Source of the DNA: Ditibartonella apis
Lineage (GTDB): Bacteria > Pseudomonadota > Alphaproteobacteria > Rhizobiales > Rhizobiaceae
NCBI RefSeq assembly: GCF_001952075.1
Contig: NZ_LXYU01000001.1
Coordinates: forward strand, 248,001-312,000
Length of the DNA: 64,000 nt
Direction: 5' to 3'
Shown here: positions 26,630-35,561 of the stretch, piece by piece
How positions within the stretch are numbered: position 1 is the first letter of the stretch
Layout of the letters: each line of letters starts with the position of its first letter
The notes under the pieces: model-generated
Told to the model about the DNA's origin: nothing
Database searches by the model: none
The model's input: the letters and a program-made list of their open reading frames with translations, nothing else
Program-made: the position numbers and the translations under genes

Positions 26630-27115
26630 ATGACAGACCATAATAAATCAACTCTTTATAGCTACCCGATGCGTGGCTTTGGCGTTATTACAATTTTTCT
26701 GTTGCTTGGGCCAGCCGTCCAGACGATTGTCGGAGTATACCTCCTTCATCATTGGGTAGGCGGCACAAATCTGCTCGTAGAGATTTTTGATGTTTTCGGT
26801 AACGAAGTGCGTCCAAGATTTTTATCCGGTTATTCCTATTACATGCCTTCGGTGTTTTTAAGCGGTGTATTTTGTTCTCTTCCCCCCTCACGTGGACTGG
26901 GGCTTTCACTTTCAACATCTATCTGGCGCACAATTCTTGTCAGTCTATGTGTAGAAATATTCTATCTCATCATGTCACGCCCCTATATGGAACATATGAC
27001 AAGTGAAAATATTCTTCGCGGCCTTTCCTACGGCTTCATCCAATGGATCTTTGTAGGATGGGTTTGCTGGATTCTTGCAACCGGTTTCAGACTTGATAAA
27101 CCGGTCAATGATTGA
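26630..27115 (+). CDS. Hypothetical membrane protein
   Basis: 161 residues from ATG 26630 (GTG 26621 in frame is an alternative; the ribosome site is weak for both). Four hydrophobic segments, around residues 15-40, 70-85, 90-115 and 135-155. No domain is recognised. Size and topology match the preceding gene, and the two may form a pair, but no clear sequence similarity between them is visible by eye. Confidence 0.6.
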   Translation: MTDHNKSTLYSYPMRGFGVITIFLLLGPAVQTIVGVYLLHHWVGGTNLLVEIFDVFGNEVRPRFLSGYSYYMPSVFLSGVFCSLPPSRGLGLSLSTSIWRTILVSLCVEIFYLIMSRPYMEHMTSENILRGLSYGFIQWIFVGWVCWILATGFRLDKPVND

Positions 27116-27363
27116 TGTCCGGCGGTCGGAGCAAAATACTTCTCGAAACAGATCGATACCTATCTTTTAAAACCTGAAAAACCTGTATGTTTTAAAAAAC
27201 TGTAAAGCAAGCGCGAGCGAAACATTATTAAAATAATATTCTAAAGGTCTGAAGGTCCGGAAAAACCGCGCTTTCGTTTATTAAGCAAAAAACGTGATTG
27301 GCTCCACGTTAAAACTATGCTGTGACAGCTATCTATATTCGAGAATAAAGGATATTTTTTCTC

Positions 27364-28719
27364 ATGAGTAAAAATGCCGACATAACAGTACGCCCCGTCG
27401 GTTTTTTGCTAGCGCGCTTTCTCCAAGCTGTGCTTGTCTTTGTTGCCGGGATTATCATTCTGCCTACAGCATGGTCTTTCTTTTTTCTCCTGTTCGGCGG
27501 ATGGTTTAAAACATTCGGCTTTTCATTGACCATTGCTTTCTTCCGACCTTTTCAGATCTATCTGCCAAGTTTTATAACCGCCTGTCTTATCGCTTTTATA
27601 TTAGCGGCGAGAAGCGCGAGCTGGGGAAGTATTTCCCTGCGATTTACGTTGATAACCTCGGTCTTGATGGCACTTTTGTTCGACGGTTCCATTCGTGCTT
27701 TCAAATTTCTGTTTCCTACACTTTTTGCCAGTGTGGGCATCCAGAATGAAGCATTCCTTTATTGGACGATTGCATGGATTTTTGCCGGTTTCTTATTCTT
27801 TATCATTCTGAACTTGAGCGGCCTTACATTGCGTTACAAGGAAATGGAAAGGCCTCGGCTTGTTGATGGCATGAAATTTGCAATCGTCTACGCAATTTAC
27901 GGTCCGGTACTTTATATCATCATCACATTATGGATCATGGTGGGTGATAGTTTGAGCTATCTTGGAGCGCGCGGTACAATCTCCGGAGAAATAAACACCG
28001 CCGGCCTCATGCTTGTGAGCCTTACCGTTTTCTGTGGCGTGCGCAGGCTGCGCCTTCAAGGTTCCCTCTCCTGGCGCTGGCTTTTTAGCATAACAATCGC
28101 CATCTCTCTGGTTTTCTGGATTGTTGATAGTATTTTTGTATCGAAATCGGATTGGCAGCTCACCGGACTTTATGTTCTGGCTGTTTATCTTTTGACCGCT
28201 ATCAGCCTTTCTCTAATTGCCGGCGGGCTACTATATTTGCTGGGGGTGCCATTTAACGGGAAACGTTTTCAAAAAATTATTCGGCCATCGCCTCGTTTCC
28301 ACCATGGAAGCCGGTTCTTTTTTGCACTTTTTCTGTTCATTATCTTTTTTATTTCTGCACCCCCCCTATGGCAATCGGGAACGATCCTATGGCGGGCATT
28401 GCTCTTTTCCTTTCCGCCTGCTTCGTTTTTTACCGCCAGTCTTTCGCTTGCCTATCTTAATGCAGGCCTTATTTTCGGCGGTTTTGTTGCAATTGTTGCG
28501 TTCCTGAAACGCCAGATAGACTTCGTTTCTATCTTTCTTGCGGCATTTATTTGTGCCCTTTGCAGCCTATTTCTGCCAATAAGCTATCTGGGCGTCAACT
28601 TCGGCCTCGTTTTCAATTCAATCGGCTGGTCAATGCTGCTTCTTGCCCCTTGTGCAGCATTCGGATTCTACATTGCAAGTCTTTGCAAACAAGTTATTGT
28701 GAATTCAGGGAAAACTTGA
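27364..28719 (+). CDS. Hypothetical polytopic membrane protein (about 12 helices)
   Basis: 451 residues, overwhelmingly hydrophobic, with about 11-13 predicted membrane segments and short basic loops. The start ATG 27364 has AAGGA upstream at a long spacing. Length and helix number recall a transporter or polysaccharide polymerase/flippase, but no signature motif is visible and I do not assign it. It stands 248 bases after the previous gene and so may have its own promoter. Function unknown. Confidence 0.65.
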   Translation: MSKNADITVRPVGFLLARFLQAVLVFVAGIIILPTAWSFFFLLFGGWFKTFGFSLTIAFFRPFQIYLPSFITACLIAFILAARSASWGSISLRFTLITSVLMALLFDGSIRAFKFLFPTLFASVGIQNEAFLYWTIAWIFAGFLFFIILNLSGLTLRYKEMERPRLVDGMKFAIVYAIYGPVLYIIITLWIMVGDSLSYLGARGTISGEINTAGLMLVSLTVFCGVRRLRLQGSLSWRWLFSITIAISLVFWIVDSIFVSKSDWQLTGLYVLAVYLLTAISLSLIAGGLLYLLGVPFNGKRFQKIIRPSPRFHHGSRFFFALFLFIIFFISAPPLWQSGTILWRALLFSFPPASFFTASLSLAYLNAGLIFGGFVAIVAFLKRQIDFVSIFLAAFICALCSLFLPISYLGVNFGLVFNSIGWSMLLLAPCAAFGFYIASLCKQVIVNSGKT

Positions 28720-29048
28720 AAATTTACGTAATTGTATCGAAGGCACCGGAGACTTGAAGAGGCCTGATATTGTATTCCCTCTATCTATATTTCCATTCTG
28801 TTCGGCTGTCAGCCTAATTTTTGTAAGTTAAAAGCTCACAATATTTGGTATCGGTCTTCAGGCTCGTCACATAGTTGACCGGTTAAGACACAAAAACGGA
28901 AGACAAATCCATATTTGAAATCATATTTTTCGATAAATTCAATAATCCGATTGAAAGCACTTCGCTCATCTTTGGCGAACATTGCAGAAGATTGGGACCA
29001 GTGATACAAATTAACAGATTATTAATATTCTCAGGCGGAGTGGTGTTT
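28720..29048. other. Spacer before the secreted ClpP-fold-like gene
   Basis: About 330 bases with no supported gene. A minus-strand frame of 63 codons is antisense to the leader of the next gene and shows no feature. GGCGGAG at 29034-29040 is the ribosome site for ATG 29049. Confidence 0.5.
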
Positions 29049-30446
29049 ATGAAACCTGTTGTGGCTGCGTTCATTATGTGTCTTACCCTGTGCTCTTTCG
29101 CCTTCGCTCAGGAAGGCCAGAATAATGACAAGACATCAACAGCCCCTGCGCAAGCAACAGCGACAGCACCAACGGAATCAGCAACAACGACAGCACCCGC
29201 AGTAGCAACAAAAACGACAGCGTCTGTTGATGCAACCAAGGTCGAAGGCAACCAACAGCCCGAAAATCCTTCTCCGGCACAGAATACACCGACAGAACCA
29301 TCGGGAAAGCCTATGACTTTTGCTCTCCACACAAGCAATCAAGGCCAATGTCCCACATGTCGCTGGATCAGTGCGGAGGGCAACATCGTTCCTGATACGC
29401 CCGCTTCGTTCAATCGCTTTCTTGAAGAAAACAAGCTTGCCGACACGCTTTCAACCCCCGATGGCTTGTTGATATCTTTTCACTCCAACGGAGGGGATAT
29501 CCTTGCGGCAATTGCATTGGGCAGAGAGATCAGGAAACATAATTTCGATACAACTGTCGGCAACACAATCGTTAAACCCCTGGAAAGTGAAAAACTGGCA
29601 AATCAGAATGATGACAAATCTGCCGATAAAGCAGATAGCAAAGCCGACGACAAAGACAAAACCGAAAATAACTCTGCTTCAGAAACACAAGAAGTTAAAA
29701 CCGTTTCGGAACGGATCGACGGAATATGCCGGGAAGCTTGCATATGGGCATTTCTGGGCGGTAGAGCTCGCAATGTTAATAACGGTAAACTGGAATTACG
29801 CACCTACCGTCCGCCACTTGACGGAGCTGGTACCACCTCTGGTCAGGAAGTCAGCGTGCGCCAACAACAACTTGCCGACATTGCTTATATAGCAGATTAC
29901 TCGGAAGAAATGGGGTTTAATCCCGTCATAGCTTTCTTAAATTGGGATAATGCGGATTCACATATATTTTCAAGTGATGAAATACGGAACTATTCGATCG
30001 ATTTTTCACCTGATGTGATTGGACAATGGCAATTGGCGCCAATTAACGAAACACTTGTCGCAATAGCTTCAAGCAATGACAAAAAGACTTCGGCACGTCT
30101 TTATTGTGATAGTCATAAAACAATGTTTCTCGAGATAAGTGGACCAACACGCTATAGCGCAGAGAACTATCAGAATTATCAGCAAACCGTCCAAACGTTA
30201 CAAATCTGGGGAATGAGCGTAGGGATAAACCAGGTGCAGACCAACTTGTCTGAAGGGCGGGTCGTCTACACAATCGAGCTTCCGAAAAGTCCGTTACAGG
30301 ATTGGCATGTCGACGCGCCCTTTCTCAAAGGAGATAACGTAGCTGAACCGTTAAAGGGAATTTTCAATATTGAATTTTCCGATATGCCGGGTCTGAAGCA
30401 AGCAGCACGCTTCGTTATGAACAACTGTCCTTCAACATCACGCTAA
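29049..30446 (+). CDS. Secreted COG3904-like (ClpP/crotonase-fold) protein, nucleophile apparently lost
   Basis: 465 residues. Signal peptide (cleavage near AFAQE), then a Thr/Ala/Pro-rich stretch to ~residue 95. From ~100 the pattern of periplasmic COG3904 proteins appears: FHSNGGDILAAIALGREIRKHNFDTTVG near 145-172 and CREACIWAFLGGRARNV near 226. In that family the latter usually reads CxSAC, with Ser as probable nucleophile; here Glu replaces it. A charged Lys/Asp/Ser insert (~178-217) splits the two motifs. ATG 29049 is chosen for its ribosome site; the reading 19 codons longer lacks one. The C-terminal ~200 residues are not recognised. Probably an envelope protein without protease activity. 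Confidence 0.7.
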   Translation: MKPVVAAFIMCLTLCSFAFAQEGQNNDKTSTAPAQATATAPTESATTTAPAVATKTTASVDATKVEGNQQPENPSPAQNTPTEPSGKPMTFALHTSNQGQCPTCRWISAEGNIVPDTPASFNRFLEENKLADTLSTPDGLLISFHSNGGDILAAIALGREIRKHNFDTTVGNTIVKPLESEKLANQNDDKSADKADSKADDKDKTENNSASETQEVKTVSERIDGICREACIWAFLGGRARNVNNGKLELRTYRPPLDGAGTTSGQEVSVRQQQLADIAYIADYSEEMGFNPVIAFLNWDNADSHIFSSDEIRNYSIDFSPDVIGQWQLAPINETLVAIASSNDKKTSARLYCDSHKTMFLEISGPTRYSAENYQNYQQTVQTLQIWGMSVGINQVQTNLSEGRVVYTIELPKSPLQDWHVDAPFLKGDNVAEPLKGIFNIEFSDMPGLKQAARFVMNNCPSTSR

Positions 30447-30462
30447 CAAGCATCATCCACCT

Positions 30463-30837
30463 TCATTTTTCCAACTTGAAAAAGATTTCCAGAATGGCGA
30501 AAGGCATAAAAACGCCCAATAGAAAAAACACAATCGAGACGGGCAATTGATCCAATATTTCGCTCACCCAACCTGTCTCGTTCACAGGTGTCTGCGTTAG
30601 CATGAACATTTCGGACATTGTCGTCAGGTGAAAAACACCGGCTTTAAGATAGACAATCAGATCCGACAAACCATAGAGCCCTGAAATAATAAAAAGCGGA
30701 ACGCAAAAGATGAGTGCTGTCAAACACACGAAGTTTTCCTTTTTTTCCCGCTTTTGATCGGACACATCCCCGTCATCATAGATAACGGGGTTGCCGAAAT
30801 TATCATTCTCGTAGAGATCCAGTTTGACCATTTTCAA
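30463..30837 (-). CDS. Hypothetical small membrane protein
   Basis: 124 residues from TTG 30837 (GAGG six bases upstream; ATG 30831 in frame is possible). Acidic cytosolic-like N-terminus (LYENDNFGNPVIYDDGD), a first hydrophobic segment ~38-62, and a second ~97-118 ending in FFKLEK. No family recognised. Convergent with the secreted ClpP-fold-like gene, only 16 bases apart. Confidence 0.6.
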   Translation of the reverse strand: MKMVKLDLYENDNFGNPVIYDDGDVSDQKREKKENFVCLTALIFCVPLFIISGLYGLSDLIVYLKAGVFHLTTMSEMFMLTQTPVNETGWVSEILDQLPVSIVFFLLGVFMPFAILEIFFKLEK

Positions 30838-30903
30838 TAATTACCTCGCAACGTTGATGACGCTTCTTTTAAACGTCCAAACTTGCGCGAGGATGGCGCA
30901 AAT

Positions 30904-30938
30904 AAAAAGCGGCCGGTTAAATCGACCGACCGCTTTTA
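30904..30938 (-). terminator. Terminator downstream of the DUF992 gene
   Basis: Minus-strand stem AAAAGCGGTCGG pairing with CCGGCCGCTTTT (one mismatch), followed by TTATTTG. It lies about 115 bases past the DUF992 stop. Confidence 0.7.
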
Positions 30939-31052
30939 AAACTTGAAATTAATTTTCGAACATTAACTGATAAACGTATTTCAAAGAATTGCGGTCAAGC
31001 TTTTATGGTTCTGAGCCTAAACTATCGCAACCCCGTAATAAATCAAACTATA

Positions 31053-31646
31053 TCAGTGCTTCTTGTGATGAGAGGCAACGCGTTTATGATGCACATTGGC
31101 TTTCTTGTGATGAACAACGGCTTTCTTATGGTGATAAACCGCATGTTGTTCAGCATAAGCAGGAGCCAACGACATTTTCGATACACCAAGAGCAAGGTTC
31201 AAGCCTTCATGGGCGTCAACACTCAAAGGCTGCAATGTGAGACCATTGGCTGGACCGAAGCCAAGGAGTTGACTACCGGCACCGGCTGCAAGGCTGATGC
31301 TTGATCCAACACCACCGTAATTACCTGCAAGCGAGCCATTGGAATGGGCATTAGGCGAAGTTGCAAGAACCCACCATGTCATTTTGGTGCGGCCTGTTAC
31401 GCCGAGGTCAAGACCGTAATTTTCGATACGGCCGACATAATGGTCGTTGATCGAATGACCGTTAATCGGGATAAATTCGCAATCAAGCGCTTTTGAAGAG
31501 CTTACAAATTGTCCAATACCGCCCTTGCTGTCGCAGGTAAGCGTACCCGATACCAAGCCCGTTGCACCAGCTTGTGTTTGCATGGATAAAAGCGCAGTAG
31601 CAGCAAATGCCAAGGATGCAAAAAGTGTTTTCTGATGTTTCATCAT
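31053..31646 (-). CDS. Secreted DUF992 protein with His/Lys repeat tail
   Basis: 197 residues, signal peptide ending near TQAGA. DUF992 pattern: SGTLTCDSKGGIGQF, ALDCEFIPI, YVGRIENYGLDLGVTG, MTWWVLATS, then a Gly/Ala/Ser-rich segment and LNLALGVSKMSL. Two Cys could form a disulfide. The last ~30 residues carry four HHKK/HHKR units spaced 7-8 residues, not part of the family core, which suggest metal or polyanion binding. AGGAAGGA lies six bases before the ATG. DUF992 is of unknown function, periplasmic or surface-exposed in Rhizobiales. Confidence 0.82.
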   Translation of the reverse strand: MMKHQKTLFASLAFAATALLSMQTQAGATGLVSGTLTCDSKGGIGQFVSSSKALDCEFIPINGHSINDHYVGRIENYGLDLGVTGRTKMTWWVLATSPNAHSNGSLAGNYGGVGSSISLAAGAGSQLLGFGPANGLTLQPLSVDAHEGLNLALGVSKMSLAPAYAEQHAVYHHKKAVVHHKKANVHHKRVASHHKKH

Positions 31647-31814
31647 TTACGTTCCTTCCTAAACGCTAAACTCGTTCAACAACGAAAGTTCCAAAACGTA
31701 GTTTCGACTGGAATATAAGCTCTCGAACGCCGAAACACTAATGATTTAATAAATTATTACAAATGTGTGATTTTAAATAGACCTTTTTTAAAAAAGGCAA
31801 GACAAGAAAACTGA

Positions 31815-31840
31815 AAACCCCGGCCTTGCGACCGGGGTTT
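31815..31840 (-). terminator. Terminator after the Spy-like gene
   Basis: AAACCCCGG / CCGGGGTTT, perfect 9-bp stem, eight-base loop; on the minus strand it is followed by TTCAGTTTTC. It is 52 bases beyond the stop of the His-rich gene. Confidence 0.75.
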
Positions 31841-31892
31841 GGAACTCTTCATTTAATATGATTGAAAGTATTAAGCCTATGAAAGCTATCCG

Positions 31893-32477
31893 TTATGGAT
31901 GGGGTTCTGCAGGAGGTTCCGGCGCATCGGGCCCTTTAAGACCTTCAGGGCCATCTTTCGGACCCGGATGCGGCAAAGCATAACGTTCCAGTTTTGCTAA
32001 CTGGTCAGCGTCCAGAACTTTACGCAGTTCACTTGCAGCTTCTTTGAACTTTTTAGCTTTTTCAGCATGATCAAGAGCCCGATCGGCAATCGGTTCACCG
32101 AAAATAGGTTTTACCGCATCGGGTGCCGGTTTTGCATCCGGAGCTGGTGGCGGCGGCGGGGTAAGGTCAACCAGATCAACAAGGCTTGAAGTATATTTAC
32201 GCCATGCATCAAGCTGGTTTGAACGAATACCGACAGCCGTTTCCATCGCCGAAAGCTTTTCAGCCATATGCATTCCGGCATGAGGCCCTCTGAAATGTTC
32301 ATGTCCTTTTTCCGGCCCTTTCGGACCTTTATCCTCTGGCCCGTTATGATGATGAGGCGGCTTTGGATGATGTTCACCATGTGCAGGCGGCGGTGTTGGC
32401 TCTGCCAAAGCAGAAGAAACGAAAGCCGGAGCAAGCAATGATGAAGCAAACACTGACGCAAGCAGTAATTTTTTCAT
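31893..32477 (-). CDS. Periplasmic His/Pro-rich Spy/CpxP-like (LTxxQ) protein
   Basis: 194 residues with signal peptide (cleavage near ALAEP). N-terminal His/Pro-rich part (HGEHHPKPPHHHNGP, ~28-45), then an alpha-helical part with two LTxxQ-like elements (IRSNQLDAWRKYTSSL and LRKVLDADQLAKLERY), separated by a Pro/Ala spacer. This fits the Spy/CpxP family of periplasmic chaperones and metal sensors. The tail is again Pro-rich. The His cluster suggests binding of Zn, Ni or Cu, which is inference. Monocistronic with its own terminator. Confidence 0.7.
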   Translation of the reverse strand: MKKLLLASVFASSLLAPAFVSSALAEPTPPPAHGEHHPKPPHHHNGPEDKGPKGPEKGHEHFRGPHAGMHMAEKLSAMETAVGIRSNQLDAWRKYTSSLVDLVDLTPPPPPAPDAKPAPDAVKPIFGEPIADRALDHAEKAKKFKEAASELRKVLDADQLAKLERYALPHPGPKDGPEGLKGPDAPEPPAEPHP

Positions 32478-32658
32478 TTTTATACTCCCTTTTTGAGAAC
32501 AGTTAATGGAATTACTGTTTTTAAATTTATTTCTTAACTAATAATCTGGACGCACAAAAAGGCGAAATTGCGGTAAAAATCGAGCATTTATGGGGCCCTA
32601 GATTAATTCTTGGCAATGTTTGGCTAATCCCGTTTCATCACCTGCCGACGAAAATCGC

Positions 32659-33579
32659 TTACTGTTTGATACGGGCAATATCCTCTTCCGGAATTTTATG
32701 ATCAACCACCCGTTTGCGGTGGAAAATGAAAAGTCCTGCAAAGATGATAATTGCCGCTCCGATAATGATGTAACGATCCGGATAATTGTTGAAAAATATT
32801 ATTCCGAAAATAATGCCCCATAACAGCAGCGTATATTGCAAAGGAGCAAGCACCGAAGCCGGTGCAAGCTTTAATGAACGGGCAATCAAAAGGTGCCCGC
32901 AGCACGATACGACACCAAGAAGTGCCATTGCCCCCCATTGTAACATTGTTGGCTCTGTCCAATGATTAATTGTCAAAACCAATCCAACAAGAAGTGCACC
33001 GATTGTTTGCCAGGTAACGAGAACAGTATCCGTAACATCTTTTAAAACACGGCTCAAAACGATAACCATCGAAAAGCCGAAACTGCCAAGAAGGGCAAAA
33101 ATTGATGGCCATGAAAGCATAGCCGATGAAGGACGAAGCGCAATGATAACGCCGATAAAGCCCACAAAGATTGCAAGCCAACGGCGCCAACCAATACGCT
33201 CATTCAGGAAAAAGTGCGATACTGCTGCCACATAGATCGGCCCTGCCATATAAAATGTAACGACATCTGCGAGAGGCAAATAAGCGACAGCTGCATAAAA
33301 CAGCCCCGTATCCATTGTGGCGAAAACCACCCGCAGCAAAATAAGAAACGGTTTTTTGGGCTTAAACAAATTTTGTGGCGTGACGGTAGTAAGCATCGGC
33401 CCCAAAATCAGAAACGCACCAATCGAACGCAGCATTAAAACCTGTCCGACAGAAAATGTCGCTACCAGCCACTTGCCCATGGCATCATTGGCTGCAAACA
33501 TGAAGTCGCCGAGAAGCATCAACAACATGCCCATAAGCACGATGTGATCGGACATTTTTACCGCTTTAAACCAATTCAT
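32659..33579 (-). CDS. DMT-family (EamA) transporter
   Basis: 306 residues with ten hydrophobic segments in two EamA repeats (~15-145 and ~160-290). Typical elements are LLGDFMFAANDAMGKWL at the start, YLPLADVVTFYMAGPIYVA in the first repeat and LKLAPASVLAPLQYTLLLWGIIFG in the second. Inner-membrane exporter of metabolites such as amino acids or nucleosides; substrate cannot be read from sequence. Monocistronic. Confidence 0.88.
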   Translation of the reverse strand: MNWFKAVKMSDHIVLMGMLLMLLGDFMFAANDAMGKWLVATFSVGQVLMLRSIGAFLILGPMLTTVTPQNLFKPKKPFLILLRVVFATMDTGLFYAAVAYLPLADVVTFYMAGPIYVAAVSHFFLNERIGWRRWLAIFVGFIGVIIALRPSSAMLSWPSIFALLGSFGFSMVIVLSRVLKDVTDTVLVTWQTIGALLVGLVLTINHWTEPTMLQWGAMALLGVVSCCGHLLIARSLKLAPASVLAPLQYTLLLWGIIFGIIFFNNYPDRYIIIGAAIIIFAGLFIFHRKRVVDHKIPEEDIARIKQ

Positions 33580-34046
33580 AAAACCAGTCTCACGAAACCA
33601 AATTATTTAAAGAATCGCAGTTCAGAAACGAGAATTGACAGATAAGTCAAATTTTGTCCATTGTATTTTCTTTCACTATAAAAAGCAGTCAAACCGTTAA
33701 TCGGATAAGACAGCCACGTCTTTAAAAAACGTTGCAAAGCGGGATAGGCACCTTGGCTTACACTGATTACGTTATGTTTCGTTAATACGTTTTGGAATGG
33801 GAAAAACGTAAAAACACTTTCAAGCTTTATATAGTGATACCATCCTTGATTGTTACGACTTATCTCCGGTTTCAATAAAAATGACGATGACATTTTACAA
33901 TTCCACCCGTGCACATAACAAAATCATAGTAAATAAAGAGAGACCGCTTTATAACGACTTTATGACTTTCCGAAAATATAGCTAACGCGTCGGTTCAAAA
34001 TCGAAAATTAGGCGCAAGTTTTGGCTTTTAAAATTGGGAGAAAAAA
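33580..34046. other. Gene-free spacer
   Basis: About 465 bases. A minus-strand frame of 103 codons (33603-33914) shows no domain or signal, lacks a ribosome site and has unusual residue use, so I do not call it. TGGGAGA at 34035 belongs to the next gene. Confidence 0.5.
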
Positions 34047-34664
34047 TTGGCCGATAAAAAACTCGAAGAAACCCACCTTATCAGCGATGTCAAACTTCCG
34101 AATGATGATAAAAGCCTCAAAGCTATAATCAACGAGGCGAATGGCCGAATTACAGTTTGGGAAGGTGGGGTATTTATTCCGCTTGCCTTTCTGGTGTTGG
34201 GAATTGCGCTCATTGGCACTGCCTATCAGAATTTTCAAATAGGAAAGATGATGACAATGGTCATTCTTGGTGCCTTGGCGTTGTTATTATTTGTTATTCT
34301 GATCCGTACGATGATACGTCGCCGTATCCCCTATATGGTACTTTCCCCGGAAGGATTGGAAACCACAGTGTTCAAAACGCCTGTGCCATGGCGCGGAATA
34401 ACAGATTTCCAGATCAATTCGTCAAAAAGCAATTCGATGAACATCGCTGTCGGAATGGAATTTGTTATTGACGACAAATTTTTACCTGAAGAAAACGCAA
34501 AATGCCGTGGTGGCTCCTATTATGACAAGGCAAAAAAGAAATTGATGATTTCCGGTTTCAATTTCCGTCTTGAAACCAATCGGGATAAATTAATCAACGA
34601 GCTTGATACATATCGCAATGCAGCTCTCGCCCGCCATAAACTTGAAATGAAAAAATATAAATAA
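34047..34664 (+). CDS. Hypothetical membrane protein with PH-like C-terminal domain
   Basis: 205 residues from TTG 34047, with TGGGAGA six bases upstream. A polar N-terminus (~40 residues), two hydrophobic helices (~45-65 and 70-92), a basic stop (RTMIRRR), then a soluble domain that begins YMVLSPEGLETTVFKTPVPWRGITDFQI. This two-helix plus beta-rich layout resembles STM3941/YcxB-like proteins with a PH-type fold. Family assignment is tentative, function unknown. Confidence 0.65.
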   Translation: MADKKLEETHLISDVKLPNDDKSLKAIINEANGRITVWEGGVFIPLAFLVLGIALIGTAYQNFQIGKMMTMVILGALALLLFVILIRTMIRRRIPYMVLSPEGLETTVFKTPVPWRGITDFQINSSKSNSMNIAVGMEFVIDDKFLPEENAKCRGGSYYDKAKKKLMISGFNFRLETNRDKLINELDTYRNAALARHKLEMKKYK

Positions 34665-34704
34665 TTCCGGCAGGCTTTTTCCCTTTTATCAAGCTTCACC
34701 AAAA

Positions 34705-34734
34705 AGGCGCATGATCCTATCTGCTCATGCGCCT
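34705..34734. terminator. Terminator between convergent genes
   Basis: Perfect 10-bp stem AGGCGCATGA / TCATGCGCCT with a ten-base loop; T-run TTTTT follows on the minus strand, weaker on the plus strand. Serves mainly the lipoprotein transglycosylase gene. Confidence 0.75.
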
Positions 34735-34789
34735 GATCTTTATCTTCAAATTGGGCTAAAACCGGCCTTTTCCGATAATAGAATTTTAT

Positions 34790-35377
34790 CTAACGACGTC
34801 CGCAACGGCGCAATTGCTGGTCATAACGGCGTGCCATCTGATCGGTTCTTTCGGCTGCTGACAGGATTGCACTGCTTGCCCGCCCGCCGGAACGCGCATA
34901 AGCACTATGTCCCATATAATAATTGAGATAGAGCGCATAAGCATTATTAGGATTGATACCGTTAAGTTTTACACTTTGGCTGTGATACCAGCCGATAAAA
35001 TCGGCCGCATCTGCAAAATTGGTGCGTTTTGCGCCGCGATTACCGGTAGCACGGATATAATGTTCCCATGTTCCGTCGAGAGCCTGAGAATAACCATAGG
35101 CTGAAGACCGACGCTTCCACGGAATAAAACCGAAGAGCTTTTTGCGCGGCGGACGGGCATTATGTTTATAGCCGGATTCGGTATTCATTGTTGCCATGAT
35201 AATCGGCATCGGTATACCGTAACGGCTTTCTGCCTTTTTGGCTGATTTCTCCCAATTATTGAAAAAACCATCCTTTTGGTCAAAGACGGCGCAAACATTG
35301 TTTGTATGTGTGGGGGCTCTTGATGCACAACCACCCAGCACCGCTACAAGCGCCACGAGAAACACTATGCGCTTCAT
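34790..35377 (-). CDS. Lipoprotein with lytic transglycosylase (SLT-like) domain
   Basis: 195 residues from ATG 35377 (AGAGG eight bases upstream). Lipobox VLGGC at ~15-19. The SLT-like fold is shown by MATMNTESGYKHNARPP, where the Glu of TESGY is the probable catalytic acid, then SAYGYSQALDGTWEHYIRATG and ALYLNYYMGHSAY. Likely an outer-membrane-attached peptidoglycan lytic enzyme. The C-terminus is Arg-rich (MARRYDQQLRRCGRR). Divergent from the autotransporter, which suggests joint control at the palindrome between them. Confidence 0.82.
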   Translation of the reverse strand: MKRIVFLVALVAVLGGCASRAPTHTNNVCAVFDQKDGFFNNWEKSAKKAESRYGIPMPIIMATMNTESGYKHNARPPRKKLFGFIPWKRRSSAYGYSQALDGTWEHYIRATGNRGAKRTNFADAADFIGWYHSQSVKLNGINPNNAYALYLNYYMGHSAYARSGGRASSAILSAAERTDQMARRYDQQLRRCGRR

Positions 35378-35419
35378 GATCAATACCTCTGTTTTAACTA
35401 ACGAGGATATAGTGGTCGT

Positions 35420-35436
35420 CTTAACAGATTGTTAAG
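35420..35436. promoter_or_regulatory. Palindrome between divergent transglycosylase and autotransporter genes
   Basis: CTTAACA-GAT-TGTTAAG, perfect 7-bp arms. A further half-site-like TTGTTAAC follows at 35440. Located 43 bases from the lipoprotein start and 125 bases from the autotransporter start; a candidate operator for either. Confidence 0.45.
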
Positions 35437-35561
35437 ATGTTTGTTAACCATGTTTCCAGCTTTTACCCTGTTAGCGTGTTAGCCGGTTCAGATTTCAACT
35501 ATTTGTTTAGAGTTGAAAAAGAGAATTGTCCGCAATGATATTCATTCTAAGGACATTTCTC

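Noticed and set aside
33603-33914. 103-codon minus-strand frame between the DMT transporter and a membrane gene
   Set aside because: No recognisable signal or domain and no ribosome site.
35526-35561. Earlier start for the autotransporter
   Set aside because: No ribosome site, and it would put twelve residues before a normal signal peptide; AAGGA fits ATG 35562.
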